Below are positions 1 to 5,265 of a stretch of DNA of 5,265 bases, piece after piece. A program made the position numbers and the translations under genes. Position 1 is the stretch's first letter; each line of letters begins with the position of its first letter. A model generated the notes under the pieces. It ran no database searches and was not told the origin of the DNA. It worked only from the letters and a program-made list of their open reading frames with translations. The stretch is from an uncultured Lachnospiraceae bacterium (GTDB lineage Bacteria; Bacillota; Clostridia; Lachnospirales; Lachnospiraceae), in assembly GCA_947003375.1 (NCBI GenBank), contig CAMQOJ010000324.1, positions 1 through 5,265 on the forward strand, given 5' to 3'.

Positions 1-46
1 TACACGAGTCTCTTCGTCGGCAGCGTCAGATGTGTATAAGAGACAG
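1..46 (+). other. Illumina Nextera adapter/index sequence (artefact)
   Basis: Bases 14-27 read TCGTCGGCAGCGTC and bases 28-46 read AGATGTGTATAAGAGACAG. Together these are the Nextera Read 1 primer and the 19-bp Tn5 mosaic end. Bases 1-5 (TACAC) match the end of the P5 flow-cell oligo, and bases 6-13 (GAGTCTCT) sit exactly where an 8-base i5 index belongs. The order P5 tail, index, Read 1 site, mosaic end is that of a sequencing library molecule. This is untrimmed synthetic sequence at a contig end, not a transposon of the organism. Any reading frame extended to the left of base 47 is meaningless; in the frame of the first gene the adapter itself supplies a TAA at 37-39. Confidence 0.98.
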
Positions 47-198
47 ATCCAAACACAGCGGCAGAGACCGCCGACTACATATTGAAGGTCTTCATGGAGG
101 TAAATGCAAGAAAAGTCGAGGCAGCGATACGGGAAGCTGTCGGGACGTATCCTAAAACCCATGAGGAGACAAACTGCTGTGAAGGGCACCCTACGTAA
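47..198 (+). CDS. Unidentified protein, C-terminal fragment (5' end missing)
   Basis: An open frame enters directly from the adapter boundary and ends at TAA 196-198, leaving about 49 genomic codons from base 49. The peptide begins PNTAAETADYILKVFMEV and ends in THEETNCCEGHPT. The first two thirds are charged and alanine-rich with helical character, and the tail has adjacent cysteines. I do not recognise the family. It is more likely the end of a longer gene than a small gene: an in-frame ATG at 94-96 lacks a good ribosome binding site, and the frame stays open to the artefact boundary. It lies on the same strand as the recombinase and on the same side of the presumed junction, so it is probably cargo of the same element. 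A terminator-like hairpin begins within its last codons. The call as coding is moderate and the function is unknown. Confidence 0.5.
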
Positions 199-213
199 TA
201 TGGGGTGCCTTTT
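182..213 (+). terminator. Intrinsic terminator-like hairpin at end of upstream gene
   Basis: Left arm 182-191 (AAGGGCACCC) pairs with right arm 203-212 (GGGTGCCTTT): seven perfect pairs, one G-U and two A-U at the base. The loop is 11 nt and is followed by a short T run (210-213). The TAA of the upstream frame lies in the loop, so the hairpin overlaps the end of that gene. The short T tract makes it a modest terminator by itself. Confidence 0.45.
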
Positions 214-226
214 GGCTTGTGGAAAT

Positions 227-261
227 TCTGGAAGGCATTTTCTAGATTCTTTTCGTTTTTT
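227..261 (+). terminator. Second terminator-like hairpin with long T-rich tail
   Basis: Arms TCTGGAA (227-233) and TTCTAGA (240-246) form seven pairs, one of them G-U, around a 6-nt loop. A T-rich run follows at 247-261, ending in six consecutive T residues. The stem is weaker than the hairpin just upstream but the tail is better. The two may act in tandem to insulate the recombinase from upstream transcription. Confidence 0.4.
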
Positions 262-287
262 AGCATTCATACGAATGTGAATTTGCT
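262..287. repeat. Short imperfect inverted repeat upstream of recombinase
   Basis: CATTC (264-268) and GAATG (273-277) form a 5-bp dyad with a 4-nt spacer. An overlapping alternative dyad is ATTCA (265-269) with TGAAT (278-282), and the block is bounded by AGCA and TGCT. It lies just upstream of the candidate recombinase promoter, where an operator or recombinase binding site could be. There is no direct evidence for function, and short AT-rich dyads arise by chance. Confidence 0.25.
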
Positions 288-288
288 A

Positions 289-317
289 TTGAATATCCTT
301 GCGTCCCATGATAAGAT
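289..317 (+). promoter_or_regulatory. Candidate sigma-A promoter of the recombinase gene
   Basis: TTGAAT (289-294) and TAAGAT (312-317) are separated by exactly 17 nt. Each matches four of six consensus positions. This would start transcription at about 324, giving a leader of about 40 nt before the ATG at 362. TTGCTA at 283-288 is a weaker alternative -35. The site lies downstream of both terminator-like hairpins, consistent with an independent recombinase transcript. Confidence 0.4.
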
Positions 318-361
318 AAAGATGTATTTGAACGACTTGATTGTGAAGGAAAGGTTTTGCC

Positions 362-1933
362 ATGAACATAGCTGCCTATTGTAGGGTTTCCACGGATAAA
401 TCAGACCAGCTCAATAGTCTGGAGGCTCAAAAGGAATTTTTCGTAGAATATACCCAGCGTACCGGTGATATCCTGGTGCGCCTCTATGCCGATGAAGGAA
501 TCTCTGGCACCAAGATTAAGAACCGTAGGGAATTCCTGCATATGATGGCAGATGCGGAGCGGCATCTTTTTGATATGGTGGTAGTCAAGGACATTTCCCG
601 CTTTGCCAGGAACACGGTAGATTTGCTGCAGAACATCCGCAGGTTGAAAGCATTGGGGATAGAGACCCAGTTCCTGACAGCCAATATGACCAGTATGGGA
701 AACAGTGAGTTTGTACTGACCATCTTTGGTGCGCTGGCTCAGGAGGAAAGCGCGAATACCTCCAAGCGCGTGAAGTTCGGTAAGAAGATGAACGCAGAGA
801 AAGGCCGTGTGCCAAACATTGTCTATGGCTATGATAAGACCAAAGGGGATTACTTCAATCTCACTGTCAACGAGGCAGAAGCAGAAACGGTGCGCCGGAT
901 TTATCAGTGGTATACTCAGGATGGCTTTGGAGCAGCCAAGATATCCATCTTCCTGAATGAAAGAGGGCTCCGTACCAAGAGGAACTGTCAGTGGAGCCAG
1001 AATGCCGTCTGCCGTATCCTGACCAACGAGATTTATACCGGAAAGATTATCAACGGAAAGCAGGAGGTGACGGATTTCCTTACTGGACAGCGGACAGAGA
1101 AGGATGCGGAAGAATGGATGGTAGTGGAACGTCCTGATTTGCGAATCATCGAGCCAGAAGCTTTTGAGCAGGCGCAGCAGATTATGCATAACCGGGGGAG
1201 GGCTTTCAAAGTGGATAAAGAACGCCAGAGCAACAAGTATCTGTTTTCTACCATAATTAAATGCAAAGAATGTGGGTGGTCCTTCCGGCGCACTGTGCGC
1301 ACTTACAAGAATACCTATGTCCGCTGGGTATGCTCCGGACATAATGGACGTGGAGCGGATAATTGTCCCAATGCGGTAACGGTGGATGAAGAGGAATTGA
1401 TTGAAGTGCTACAGGAATATTTTGCCAACCTGATAAAGGAGAAGAAATCTGTCATCAGTCGTGTAGTCAACCAGTTCCAAAAAGTTTACAGGGCAAAGGA
1501 CGAAAATCTGGACTATGAGAAGGAACTGAACACGAAGCTGGCGAAGCTGAAAAATACCAGGCAGAAATATATGGACATGTATGCCGATGATTTAATCAGC
1601 CGTGAGGAACTGAACATTCAGATTGGAGGAGCCCGAAAAGAGATTGAACATCTGGAGAATGAACTGAAGATGGTTTCCTATAATCTGACAAAGGGGGAGC
1701 AGCTGGAGCATATCCTGAACGGCACTTTCAAAGAAATAGAAGACATCACGGATGTACATGAGATGACCAATATCCAGCTGAAGCGGATCATCCAGAAAAT
1801 CGAAGTGGACAAGGAGGGAAATGTAGACATCTATCTTAGCCTGTTAGGGGATTTGGGCTTGGAAGAAGCCGTCTTGATTGAGGATGGTTATGTGAGAGAA
1901 AATACCGTTCCAAATCGTCACAACCATACATAA
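362..1933 (+). CDS. Large serine recombinase (site-specific integrase/transposase)
   Basis: This 523-residue protein is a complete member of the large serine recombinase family, which cuts and rejoins element and target att sites through a phosphoserine intermediate. Residues 1-150 are the resolvase catalytic domain: YCRVST holds Arg8 and nucleophile Ser10, and DISRFARN (77-84) holds the conserved arginines Arg80 and Arg83. Residues ~155-275 fit the recombinase domain. A zinc ribbon follows with Cys301, Cys304, Cys324 and Cys335, then a charged coiled coil (about 370-445) of the type controlling integration versus excision, and a C-terminal segment around IIQKIEVDKEGNVDIYL resembling the tail of clostridial element recombinases. 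The ATG is chosen because the motif begins at once and GAAGGAAAGG (345-354) lies 7 nt upstream. The length is normal and no key residue is missing. The gene is visibly less GC-rich than everything to its right, supporting acquisition by transfer. Family call is near certain; the exact element is not identified. Confidence 0.96.
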   Translation: MNIAAYCRVSTDKSDQLNSLEAQKEFFVEYTQRTGDILVRLYADEGISGTKIKNRREFLHMMADAERHLFDMVVVKDISRFARNTVDLLQNIRRLKALGIETQFLTANMTSMGNSEFVLTIFGALAQEESANTSKRVKFGKKMNAEKGRVPNIVYGYDKTKGDYFNLTVNEAEAETVRRIYQWYTQDGFGAAKISIFLNERGLRTKRNCQWSQNAVCRILTNEIYTGKIINGKQEVTDFLTGQRTEKDAEEWMVVERPDLRIIEPEAFEQAQQIMHNRGRAFKVDKERQSNKYLFSTIIKCKECGWSFRRTVRTYKNTYVRWVCSGHNGRGADNCPNAVTVDEEELIEVLQEYFANLIKEKKSVISRVVNQFQKVYRAKDENLDYEKELNTKLAKLKNTRQKYMDMYADDLISREELNIQIGGARKEIEHLENELKMVSYNLTKGEQLEHILNGTFKEIEDITDVHEMTNIQLKRIIQKIEVDKEGNVDIYLSLLGDLGLEEAVLIEDGYVRENTVPNRHNHT

Positions 1934-2081
1934 GGACGTGACCGAGCGTCTCATGCAGGTCAATCCCGCTCTGGCCACAGAGGCCAGGAAGGTGCTGGAC
2001 CTGAACAAGTCCGAGCGCCATATCAGGGGAGGGCTCGCCACGAAAGAGAAATACCTGCACCAGCAGAACAGCATGGCGTAG
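1896..2081 (+). pseudogene. Probable 3' remnant of the interrupted target gene
   Basis: A frame different from that of the recombinase is open from the TGA at 1893-1895 to TAG 2079-2081 (61 codons). It overlaps the recombinase end by 38 bp. From about 1932 the peptide looks like real protein: it begins KDVTERLMQVNPALATEAR, contains SERHIRGGLATKEKYL and uses GC-rich codons like the genes to the right. The in-frame ATG (1953) and GTG (1938) have no convincing ribosome binding site, so this is better read as the C-terminus of a longer protein whose 5' part is elsewhere. Its beginning coincides with the fall-off of the recombinase-type composition, which is what an element/chromosome junction inside a gene would give. 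I do not recognise the protein. The stop is only 7 bp from the stop of the convergent LysR gene. It could also be a non-coding open stretch. Confidence 0.45.
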
Positions 2082-2088
2082 AAGCGCG

Positions 2089-3027
2089 TCAGGGGCCATT
2101 CGGAACGAGTGGCTCTTTTCCGTGGGAGGATTCCGGGCTCCACCGGTCTCTGAGGTATCTGCAGAAGGCGTCCGCCGCAAGCCCCATCCCATGCCCGCTG
2201 CCGGAGACGATCTCTATGGCCCGCCTGGGAAGGGCGCAGTCCAGGGGTATCTGCACCAGCCTTTTATCCTTTATCAGGGGCAGAGCGGTCTGTTCCGGCA
2301 CGAAGCCGATGCCCAGATTGCCCAGAAGGAGCGGCAGCATCAGGTCGGAGGTGGCCACCTCCATGTCGAGCTCCATATCCAGTCCCTGAGCCGCGAAGAA
2401 GTCCCGATAGGAATCATAGGTGGCGGTTCCCCTGCCCAGCCCGATCCAGGGGCAGCTTTGGAGCCCGCCCAGCGTGGAAGTTGTCCTGGACAGGCTCCTA
2501 TACTCTGGACCGCCTGCCAGTATCTCTGTAAAATCAAATATTTTCTCACTGCGAACCGAATGCGGCATGGCATAGGGCGTGGTGACCACGGCGAAATCCA
2601 GCTTTCCGTCGGTGAGGCGCTTTATGATCTCCGGGGTGGTGTGGTTGTGGATTTTGATTCTGACGGCGGGATGCCTGCGCCTGAAATCCTGGAGCGCGTC
2701 CAGCAGGAACAGGTGCAGCGCCGTCTCCGTGGCGCCGATCTCCACCGTGCCGCTTCGGAGGGAATCCCGGCCGCGGAGTTCGGTCTGGGCGCTCCACAGG
2801 TGCCGGTAGGCGATTTCCACATGGGAATACAGCAGCTCGCCCTCCTCCGTCAGGCTGACACCCCTGGCCTCCCGCAGGAACAGCCGGCAGCCCAGCTGCG
2901 CCTCCAAAAGCTTCATCACCCGGGTCACATTGGGCTGACTGTTCCCCAGGGCAGCCGCGGCTTTGGTGATATTCCCGTATTTGGCCACATAGTAGAAGAT
3001 TTTGAAATATTCGAAGTCGATATCCAT
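2089..3027 (-). CDS. LysR-family transcriptional regulator
   Basis: This 312-residue protein has the LysR layout. The N-terminal winged helix-turn-helix begins MDIDFEYFKIFYYVAKYGNI, with the recognition region NSQPNVTRVMKLLE at 29-42, followed by RLFLREARGVSLTEEGELL and a linker helix to about residue 88. The effector-binding domain spans about 92-295, starting GTVEIGATETALHLFLL and containing KLDFAVVTTPY and LLLGNLGIGFVPE, typical of this periplasmic-binding-like fold. The frame is open for 64 further codons upstream, but the family begins at this methionine and the extension has no family character. The ribosome binding site is poor: GAGGT lies about 13 nt before the ATG. The gene is divergent from the MATE gene across 118 bp with overlapping promoters, so it plausibly controls that pump and itself. 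The inducer cannot be read from the sequence. An unusually polar tail follows residue 296. The family call is secure. Confidence 0.95.
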   Translation of the reverse strand: MDIDFEYFKIFYYVAKYGNITKAAAALGNSQPNVTRVMKLLEAQLGCRLFLREARGVSLTEEGELLYSHVEIAYRHLWSAQTELRGRDSLRSGTVEIGATETALHLFLLDALQDFRRRHPAVRIKIHNHTTPEIIKRLTDGKLDFAVVTTPYAMPHSVRSEKIFDFTEILAGGPEYRSLSRTTSTLGGLQSCPWIGLGRGTATYDSYRDFFAAQGLDMELDMEVATSDLMLPLLLGNLGIGFVPEQTALPLIKDKRLVQIPLDCALPRRAIEIVSGSGHGMGLAADAFCRYLRDRWSPESSHGKEPLVPNGP

Positions 3028-3036
3028 ATCTGATTG

Positions 3037-3060
3037 ATATACCTCATATATGATAGATAT
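3037..3060. promoter_or_regulatory. Candidate LysR operator (AT-rich dyad)
   Basis: A perfect 10-bp palindrome, TCATATATGA (3044-3053), is flanked after three unpaired positions on each side by ATAT (3037-3040 and 3057-3060), giving a 24-bp interrupted dyad. It lies in the LysR-MATE gap, in the presumed untranslated leader of the regulator and about 50 bp upstream of the expected MATE start of transcription. Such positions are common for LysR activation and autorepression. Binding is inferred from symmetry and location only. Confidence 0.4.
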
Positions 3061-3062
3061 AT

Positions 3063-3091
3063 TTTTCGTATCCTTTCTTCCGTAGTATAAT
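3063..3091 (+). promoter_or_regulatory. Candidate promoter of the MATE gene
   Basis: A perfect TATAAT lies at 3086-3091, about 54 nt before the ATG. At 17-nt spacing the -35 region is TTTTCG (3063-3068), a poor match, as expected for a promoter that needs an activator. An upstream alternative is TTGATA (3034-3039) with TATATT (3058-3063) at 18-nt spacing, which would overlap the dyad and could be blocked by the bound regulator. Confidence 0.5.
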
Positions 3092-3112
3092 AGGTTTCCG
3101 GGAAAATGTAAA
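3084..3112 (-). promoter_or_regulatory. Candidate promoter of the LysR gene
   Basis: Reading the minus strand, TTTACA (3112-3107) and TATACT (3089-3084) are 17 nt apart. Each differs from the sigma-A consensus at one position. Its -10 shares bases 3086-3089 with the TATAAT of the opposing MATE promoter, so the two polymerases would compete. The expected start near 3077 gives a leader of about 50 nt that includes the dyad at 3037-3060. Confidence 0.55.
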
Positions 3113-3145
3113 GAGGATTGAGAAACGGAAAGGAAGGGTAAAGTC

Positions 3146-4477
3146 ATGAACAAGGATTTGACACAGGGGAATCCCCGGAAGGTGCTGTGGGCATTCTGCC
3201 TGCCCATGTTCGGCAGCATCGTGTTCCAGCAGCTTTACAACATAGCGGATTCTTTGGTAGCAGGGAAGTTTATCGGAGAGGGCGCCTTGGCGGCGGTGGG
3301 GAACAGCTACAACATCACCCTCATCTTCATCGCCTTTGCCTTCGGCTGCAATATCGGATGCTCTGTCATCGTATCCCAGCTCTTCGGGGCGAAGGACTAC
3401 AGGACCATGAAATCCTCGGTCTATACGGCGCTGATTGCCAGCGGCGTCCTCTGCGCCGCGCTGATGCTTGGGGGCCTCGCCTCCTGCGACACATTGCTGC
3501 GGCTGATGAAGACCCAGCCGGAGGTCATGGCGGATTCCGCCCTGTACCTGGACATCTATATCTGGGGGCTGCCCTTCCTGTTCTTTTACAATATCGCCAC
3601 GGGCATCTTCTCGGCCCTGGGGGACTCCAGGACGCCCTTCCTCTTCCTGGCCCTGTCCTCCACGGCCAATATCCTGATCGACATCCTCTTCGTGAAGGGA
3701 TTCTCCATGGGCATCGCAGGCGTGGCCTGGGCCACATTCCTCTGCCAGGGGGCAAGCTGCATCCTGTCGTTGGCTCTGGTGCTGAAGAGGCTGCGGGACA
3801 TCCGGACGGAAGGGAAGGTTACGGTCTTCTCCTGGAGCCTGCTGGGAAAGATAGCCGTAGTGGCCATCCCCAGCATCCTGCAGCAGTCCTTCATCTCGGT
3901 GGGGAACATGCTGATCCAGGGCCGGATCAACAGCTTCGGGGTCAGCGTGGCCGCCGGATATTCCGCGGCGGTGAAGCTGAACAACCTGGTGATCACCTCC
4001 TTTACCACCATCGGCAACGGGATATCCAATTTCGCGGCCCAGAACCTGGGGGCCGCAAGGTTCGGGCGGATCAGGGAGGGGTTCCGGGCAGGCTGGCGGC
4101 TGGTGTGGTGCCTGTGCGTGCCCTTCTGCATTGCCTATGTGGCGTTCGGCAGGTATCTGCTGCTGCTTTTCATGGACAGGAGCTCGCAGACGGCATTGCA
4201 GACGGGCAGGGAGTTTTTGTGGATCCTGTCTCCGTTCTACTTTGTGGTGTCTGTGAAGCTGGTGGCGGACGGAATCCTGCGGGGCACCAGCGCCATGGGG
4301 CAGTTCATGGTCGCCACGTTCACGGACTTGATCCTGCGGGTGGTCTTGTCCTTCCTCCTGTCCGGCTGGACAGGCTCCGCCCTGGGCATATGGTGCTCCT
4401 GGCCTGTGGGCTGGACCATCGCTACGGGGATGTCCCTTTTCTTCTACCGGAGGGCCTGCCGTAGGCTGGGGGCCTGA
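3146..4477 (+). CDS. MATE-family multidrug/cation efflux transporter
   Basis: This 443-residue integral membrane protein has the length and layout of MATE transporters, which export drugs and cationic compounds in exchange for Na+ or H+. About twelve hydrophobic segments are visible (roughly 14-34, 47-75, 92-113, 132-155, 164-183, 188-213, 234-257, 276-300, 318-340, 352-375, 383-405, 411-434) in two homologous halves. Family motifs appear as NIADSLVAGKFIG (32-44), SQLFGAKD (77-84), ALGDSRTPF (157-165) with Asn175 following, and the second-half echo AAQNLGAAR (297-305) plus RGTSAMG (379-385). No signal peptide is expected. AGGAAGGG (3131-3138) lies 7 nt before the ATG. The gene is transcribed away from the LysR gene, suggesting regulator-controlled efflux, and converges on an ABC exporter gene. 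The sequence does not show its substrate or coupling ion. No frameshift or missing motif is seen. Confidence 0.95.
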   Translation: MNKDLTQGNPRKVLWAFCLPMFGSIVFQQLYNIADSLVAGKFIGEGALAAVGNSYNITLIFIAFAFGCNIGCSVIVSQLFGAKDYRTMKSSVYTALIASGVLCAALMLGGLASCDTLLRLMKTQPEVMADSALYLDIYIWGLPFLFFYNIATGIFSALGDSRTPFLFLALSSTANILIDILFVKGFSMGIAGVAWATFLCQGASCILSLALVLKRLRDIRTEGKVTVFSWSLLGKIAVVAIPSILQQSFISVGNMLIQGRINSFGVSVAAGYSAAVKLNNLVITSFTTIGNGISNFAAQNLGAARFGRIREGFRAGWRLVWCLCVPFCIAYVAFGRYLLLLFMDRSSQTALQTGREFLWILSPFYFVVSVKLVADGILRGTSAMGQFMVATFTDLILRVVLSFLLSGWTGSALGIWCSWPVGWTIATGMSLFFYRRACRRLGA

Positions 4478-4564
4478 ACCGGGGGAATTTTGCATATAAT
4501 TGCGGCTTCGGGATAGCTTGTGGTTAAAGAAGACCCACGCAATGAGGACTCTATTGTTTCGCGT
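4478..4564. other. Convergent intergenic gap, no clear terminator
   Basis: The 87 bp between the stops of the MATE and ABC genes contain no strong GC-rich stem followed by a T tract on either strand. Weak possibilities are GTGG...CCAC around 4520-4538 and CAATG...TATTG around 4540-4556. A TATAAT at 4495-4500 has no gene behind it. Confidence 0.5.
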
Positions 4565-5265
4565 TTATGGTTTTCCCGCTTCCTCCGTATAGTACTGCGC
4601 CTGGGCATGCCACAGCGCATGGTAGATGCCGCCCTCGTCGGAAATCAATGTCCCGTGGCTGCCGGTCTGCACAATCCCTCCGCTGTCGAACACGGCAATC
4701 TTGTCGCAGAAGCGGCAGGATGCCAGGCGGTGGCTGATGTAGATGGTGGTCTTGTCCCCGGCGATCTCGTTGAAGCTGCTGTATACCTCGTATTCCGACA
4801 CAGGGTCTAAGGCGGAGGTGGGCTCGTCTAAGATGAGGAAGGGCGCGTCCTTGTACAGGGCCCTGGCCAGGGCGATTTTCTGTGCTTCCCCGCCGGATAT
4901 CTCGATGCCGGTCTTGTCGAACTCCTTATAAAGGAAGGTGTCCGTGCCCTCCGGCATGGCCGCCAGGCGCTCTCCAAAGCCGGCCTGCTCCAGGCAATGG
5001 GCAGCCCGCTGCGGGTCATAGGAGGAGCCCGCGGCCACGTTCTCCCCCAGCCGGAAGCCGAAGAGCCGGAAGTCCTGGAACACGATGGAGAAGATGGACA
5101 TATATTCGTCGTAATCGTACTTCCTGATATCCACGCCGTTTAGGAGAATCGTCCCTTCCGTAGGGTCGTAGAGGCGGCACATGAGCTTGATGAAAGTGGT
5201 CTTGCCGCTGCCGTTTCTGCCAACGATGGCCAGCTTTTCCCCAATCTTGAATTTCAGGTTCACAT
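4565..5265 (-). CDS. ABC exporter, C-terminal ATPase domain (N-terminus beyond window)
   Basis: The last 232 codons of a minus-strand gene are present; the rest lies beyond the right edge. The visible part is one complete nucleotide-binding domain. Walker A is GRNGSGKT (residues 15-22 counted from base 5263), the Q-loop IVFQDFRLF has Gln63, the signature is ISGGE (122-126) followed by AQKIALARAL, Walker B is FLILDE (142-147) with catalytic Glu147, the D-loop is SALD and the H-loop is ISHR with His178. The first codon seen, GTG, is not a start: the domain has already begun, as in exporters that fuse six membrane helices to a C-terminal ATPase, so a membrane domain is expected upstream. The signature is slightly unusual (ISGGE rather than LSGGQ), but all catalytic residues are present, so hydrolysis should be intact. 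Such proteins act as dimers exporting lipids, drugs or peptides, often beside a partner gene. The cargo cannot be deduced. A free-standing ATPase subunit is possible but less likely. Confidence 0.9.
   Translation of the reverse strand, partial: VNLKFKIGEKLAIVGRNGSGKTTFIKLMCRLYDPTEGTILLNGVDIRKYDYDEYMSIFSIVFQDFRLFGFRLGENVAAGSSYDPQRAAHCLEQAGFGERLAAMPEGTDTFLYKEFDKTGIEISGGEAQKIALARALYKDAPFLILDEPTSALDPVSEYEVYSSFNEIAGDKTTIYISHRLASCRFCDKIAVFDSGGIVQTGSHGTLISDEGGIYHALWHAQAQYYTEEAGKP

Noticed and set aside
28..46. Tn5-like mosaic end as evidence of a native transposon
   Set aside because: It is preceded by the Nextera Read 1 site, an index slot and the P5 tail, so it is library adapter, not a mobile element end.
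401..1342. Long antisense open frame (313 codons) within the recombinase gene
   Set aside because: It lies entirely opposite a protein with all family motifs, and its translation resembles no protein I know.
2122..3033. 303-codon plus-strand open frame opposite the LysR gene
   Set aside because: Its composition is biased without recognisable motifs, and the opposite strand encodes a clear LysR protein.
3028..3219. N-terminal extension of the LysR protein by 64 codons
   Set aside because: The extension would run through the divergent promoters and the start of the MATE gene, and LysR proteins begin at the methionine just before the helix-turn-helix.
3044..4495. 483-codon antisense open frame opposite the MATE gene
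   Set aside because: The translation is a low-complexity Gly/Gln/His/Asp/Pro-rich string, as expected from the complement of GC-rich membrane-protein codons; the MATE frame has clear family motifs.
4491..4500. TATAAT as a promoter in the MATE-ABC gap
   Set aside because: It has no suitable -35 that I can see and no plus-strand gene downstream; the gap is AT-rich enough to give this by chance.
5261..5263. GTG as the true start of the ABC ATPase
   Set aside because: It falls inside the first strands of the ATPase domain just before Walker A; the family requires more N-terminal sequence, so the gene continues past the window edge.
1..5265. CRISPR array, tRNA/rRNA genes, toxin-antitoxin pair or phage-defence system
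   Set aside because: I found no regularly spaced repeats, no tRNA-like cloverleaf or rRNA sequence, and no recognisable defence or toxin domains on either strand.

Overview
The window looks like one end of an assembled draft contig from a gut-type Clostridia bacterium, most likely Lachnospiraceae. This is inferred from the recombinase type, the LysR and MATE protein styles and the GC-rich codon use of the right-hand genes; no rRNA or other taxonomic marker is present. The first 46 bases are not genomic. They read as the tail of an Illumina P5 oligo, an 8-base index and the complete Nextera Read 1/Tn5 mosaic-end sequence, so the biological sequence starts at about base 47.

Left block (47 to about 1930), about 43-55% GC in the lines I counted: the last ~49 codons of an unidentified gene, two hairpins that look like intrinsic terminators, a short intergenic region with a plausible promoter and a small inverted repeat, then a complete 523-residue large serine recombinase of the type carried by clostridial integrative/mobilizable elements. 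The recombinase has a catalytic resolvase domain, a recombinase domain, a zinc ribbon and a coiled coil.

Right block (about 1930 to 5265), about 57-65% GC in counted lines: directly after the recombinase stop lies a short open frame on the same strand without a convincing start. It is probably the 3' remnant of a chromosomal gene into which the element inserted. It converges on a LysR-family regulator on the minus strand. Divergent from that regulator is a complete MATE-family efflux pump, and the 118-bp gap between them holds overlapping back-to-back promoters and an AT-rich dyad that could be the LysR operator. Convergent with the MATE gene is the C-terminal nucleotide-binding domain of an ABC exporter whose start lies beyond the right edge.

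Working picture: the window spans the recombinase-bearing end of an integrated element and its chromosomal flank. The flank carries a regulator/multidrug-efflux pair next to an ABC exporter. All recognisable proteins belong to well-known families, and I see no convincing undescribed system. The most useful points are the adapter artefact, the probable element/chromosome junction and the compact divergent control region.
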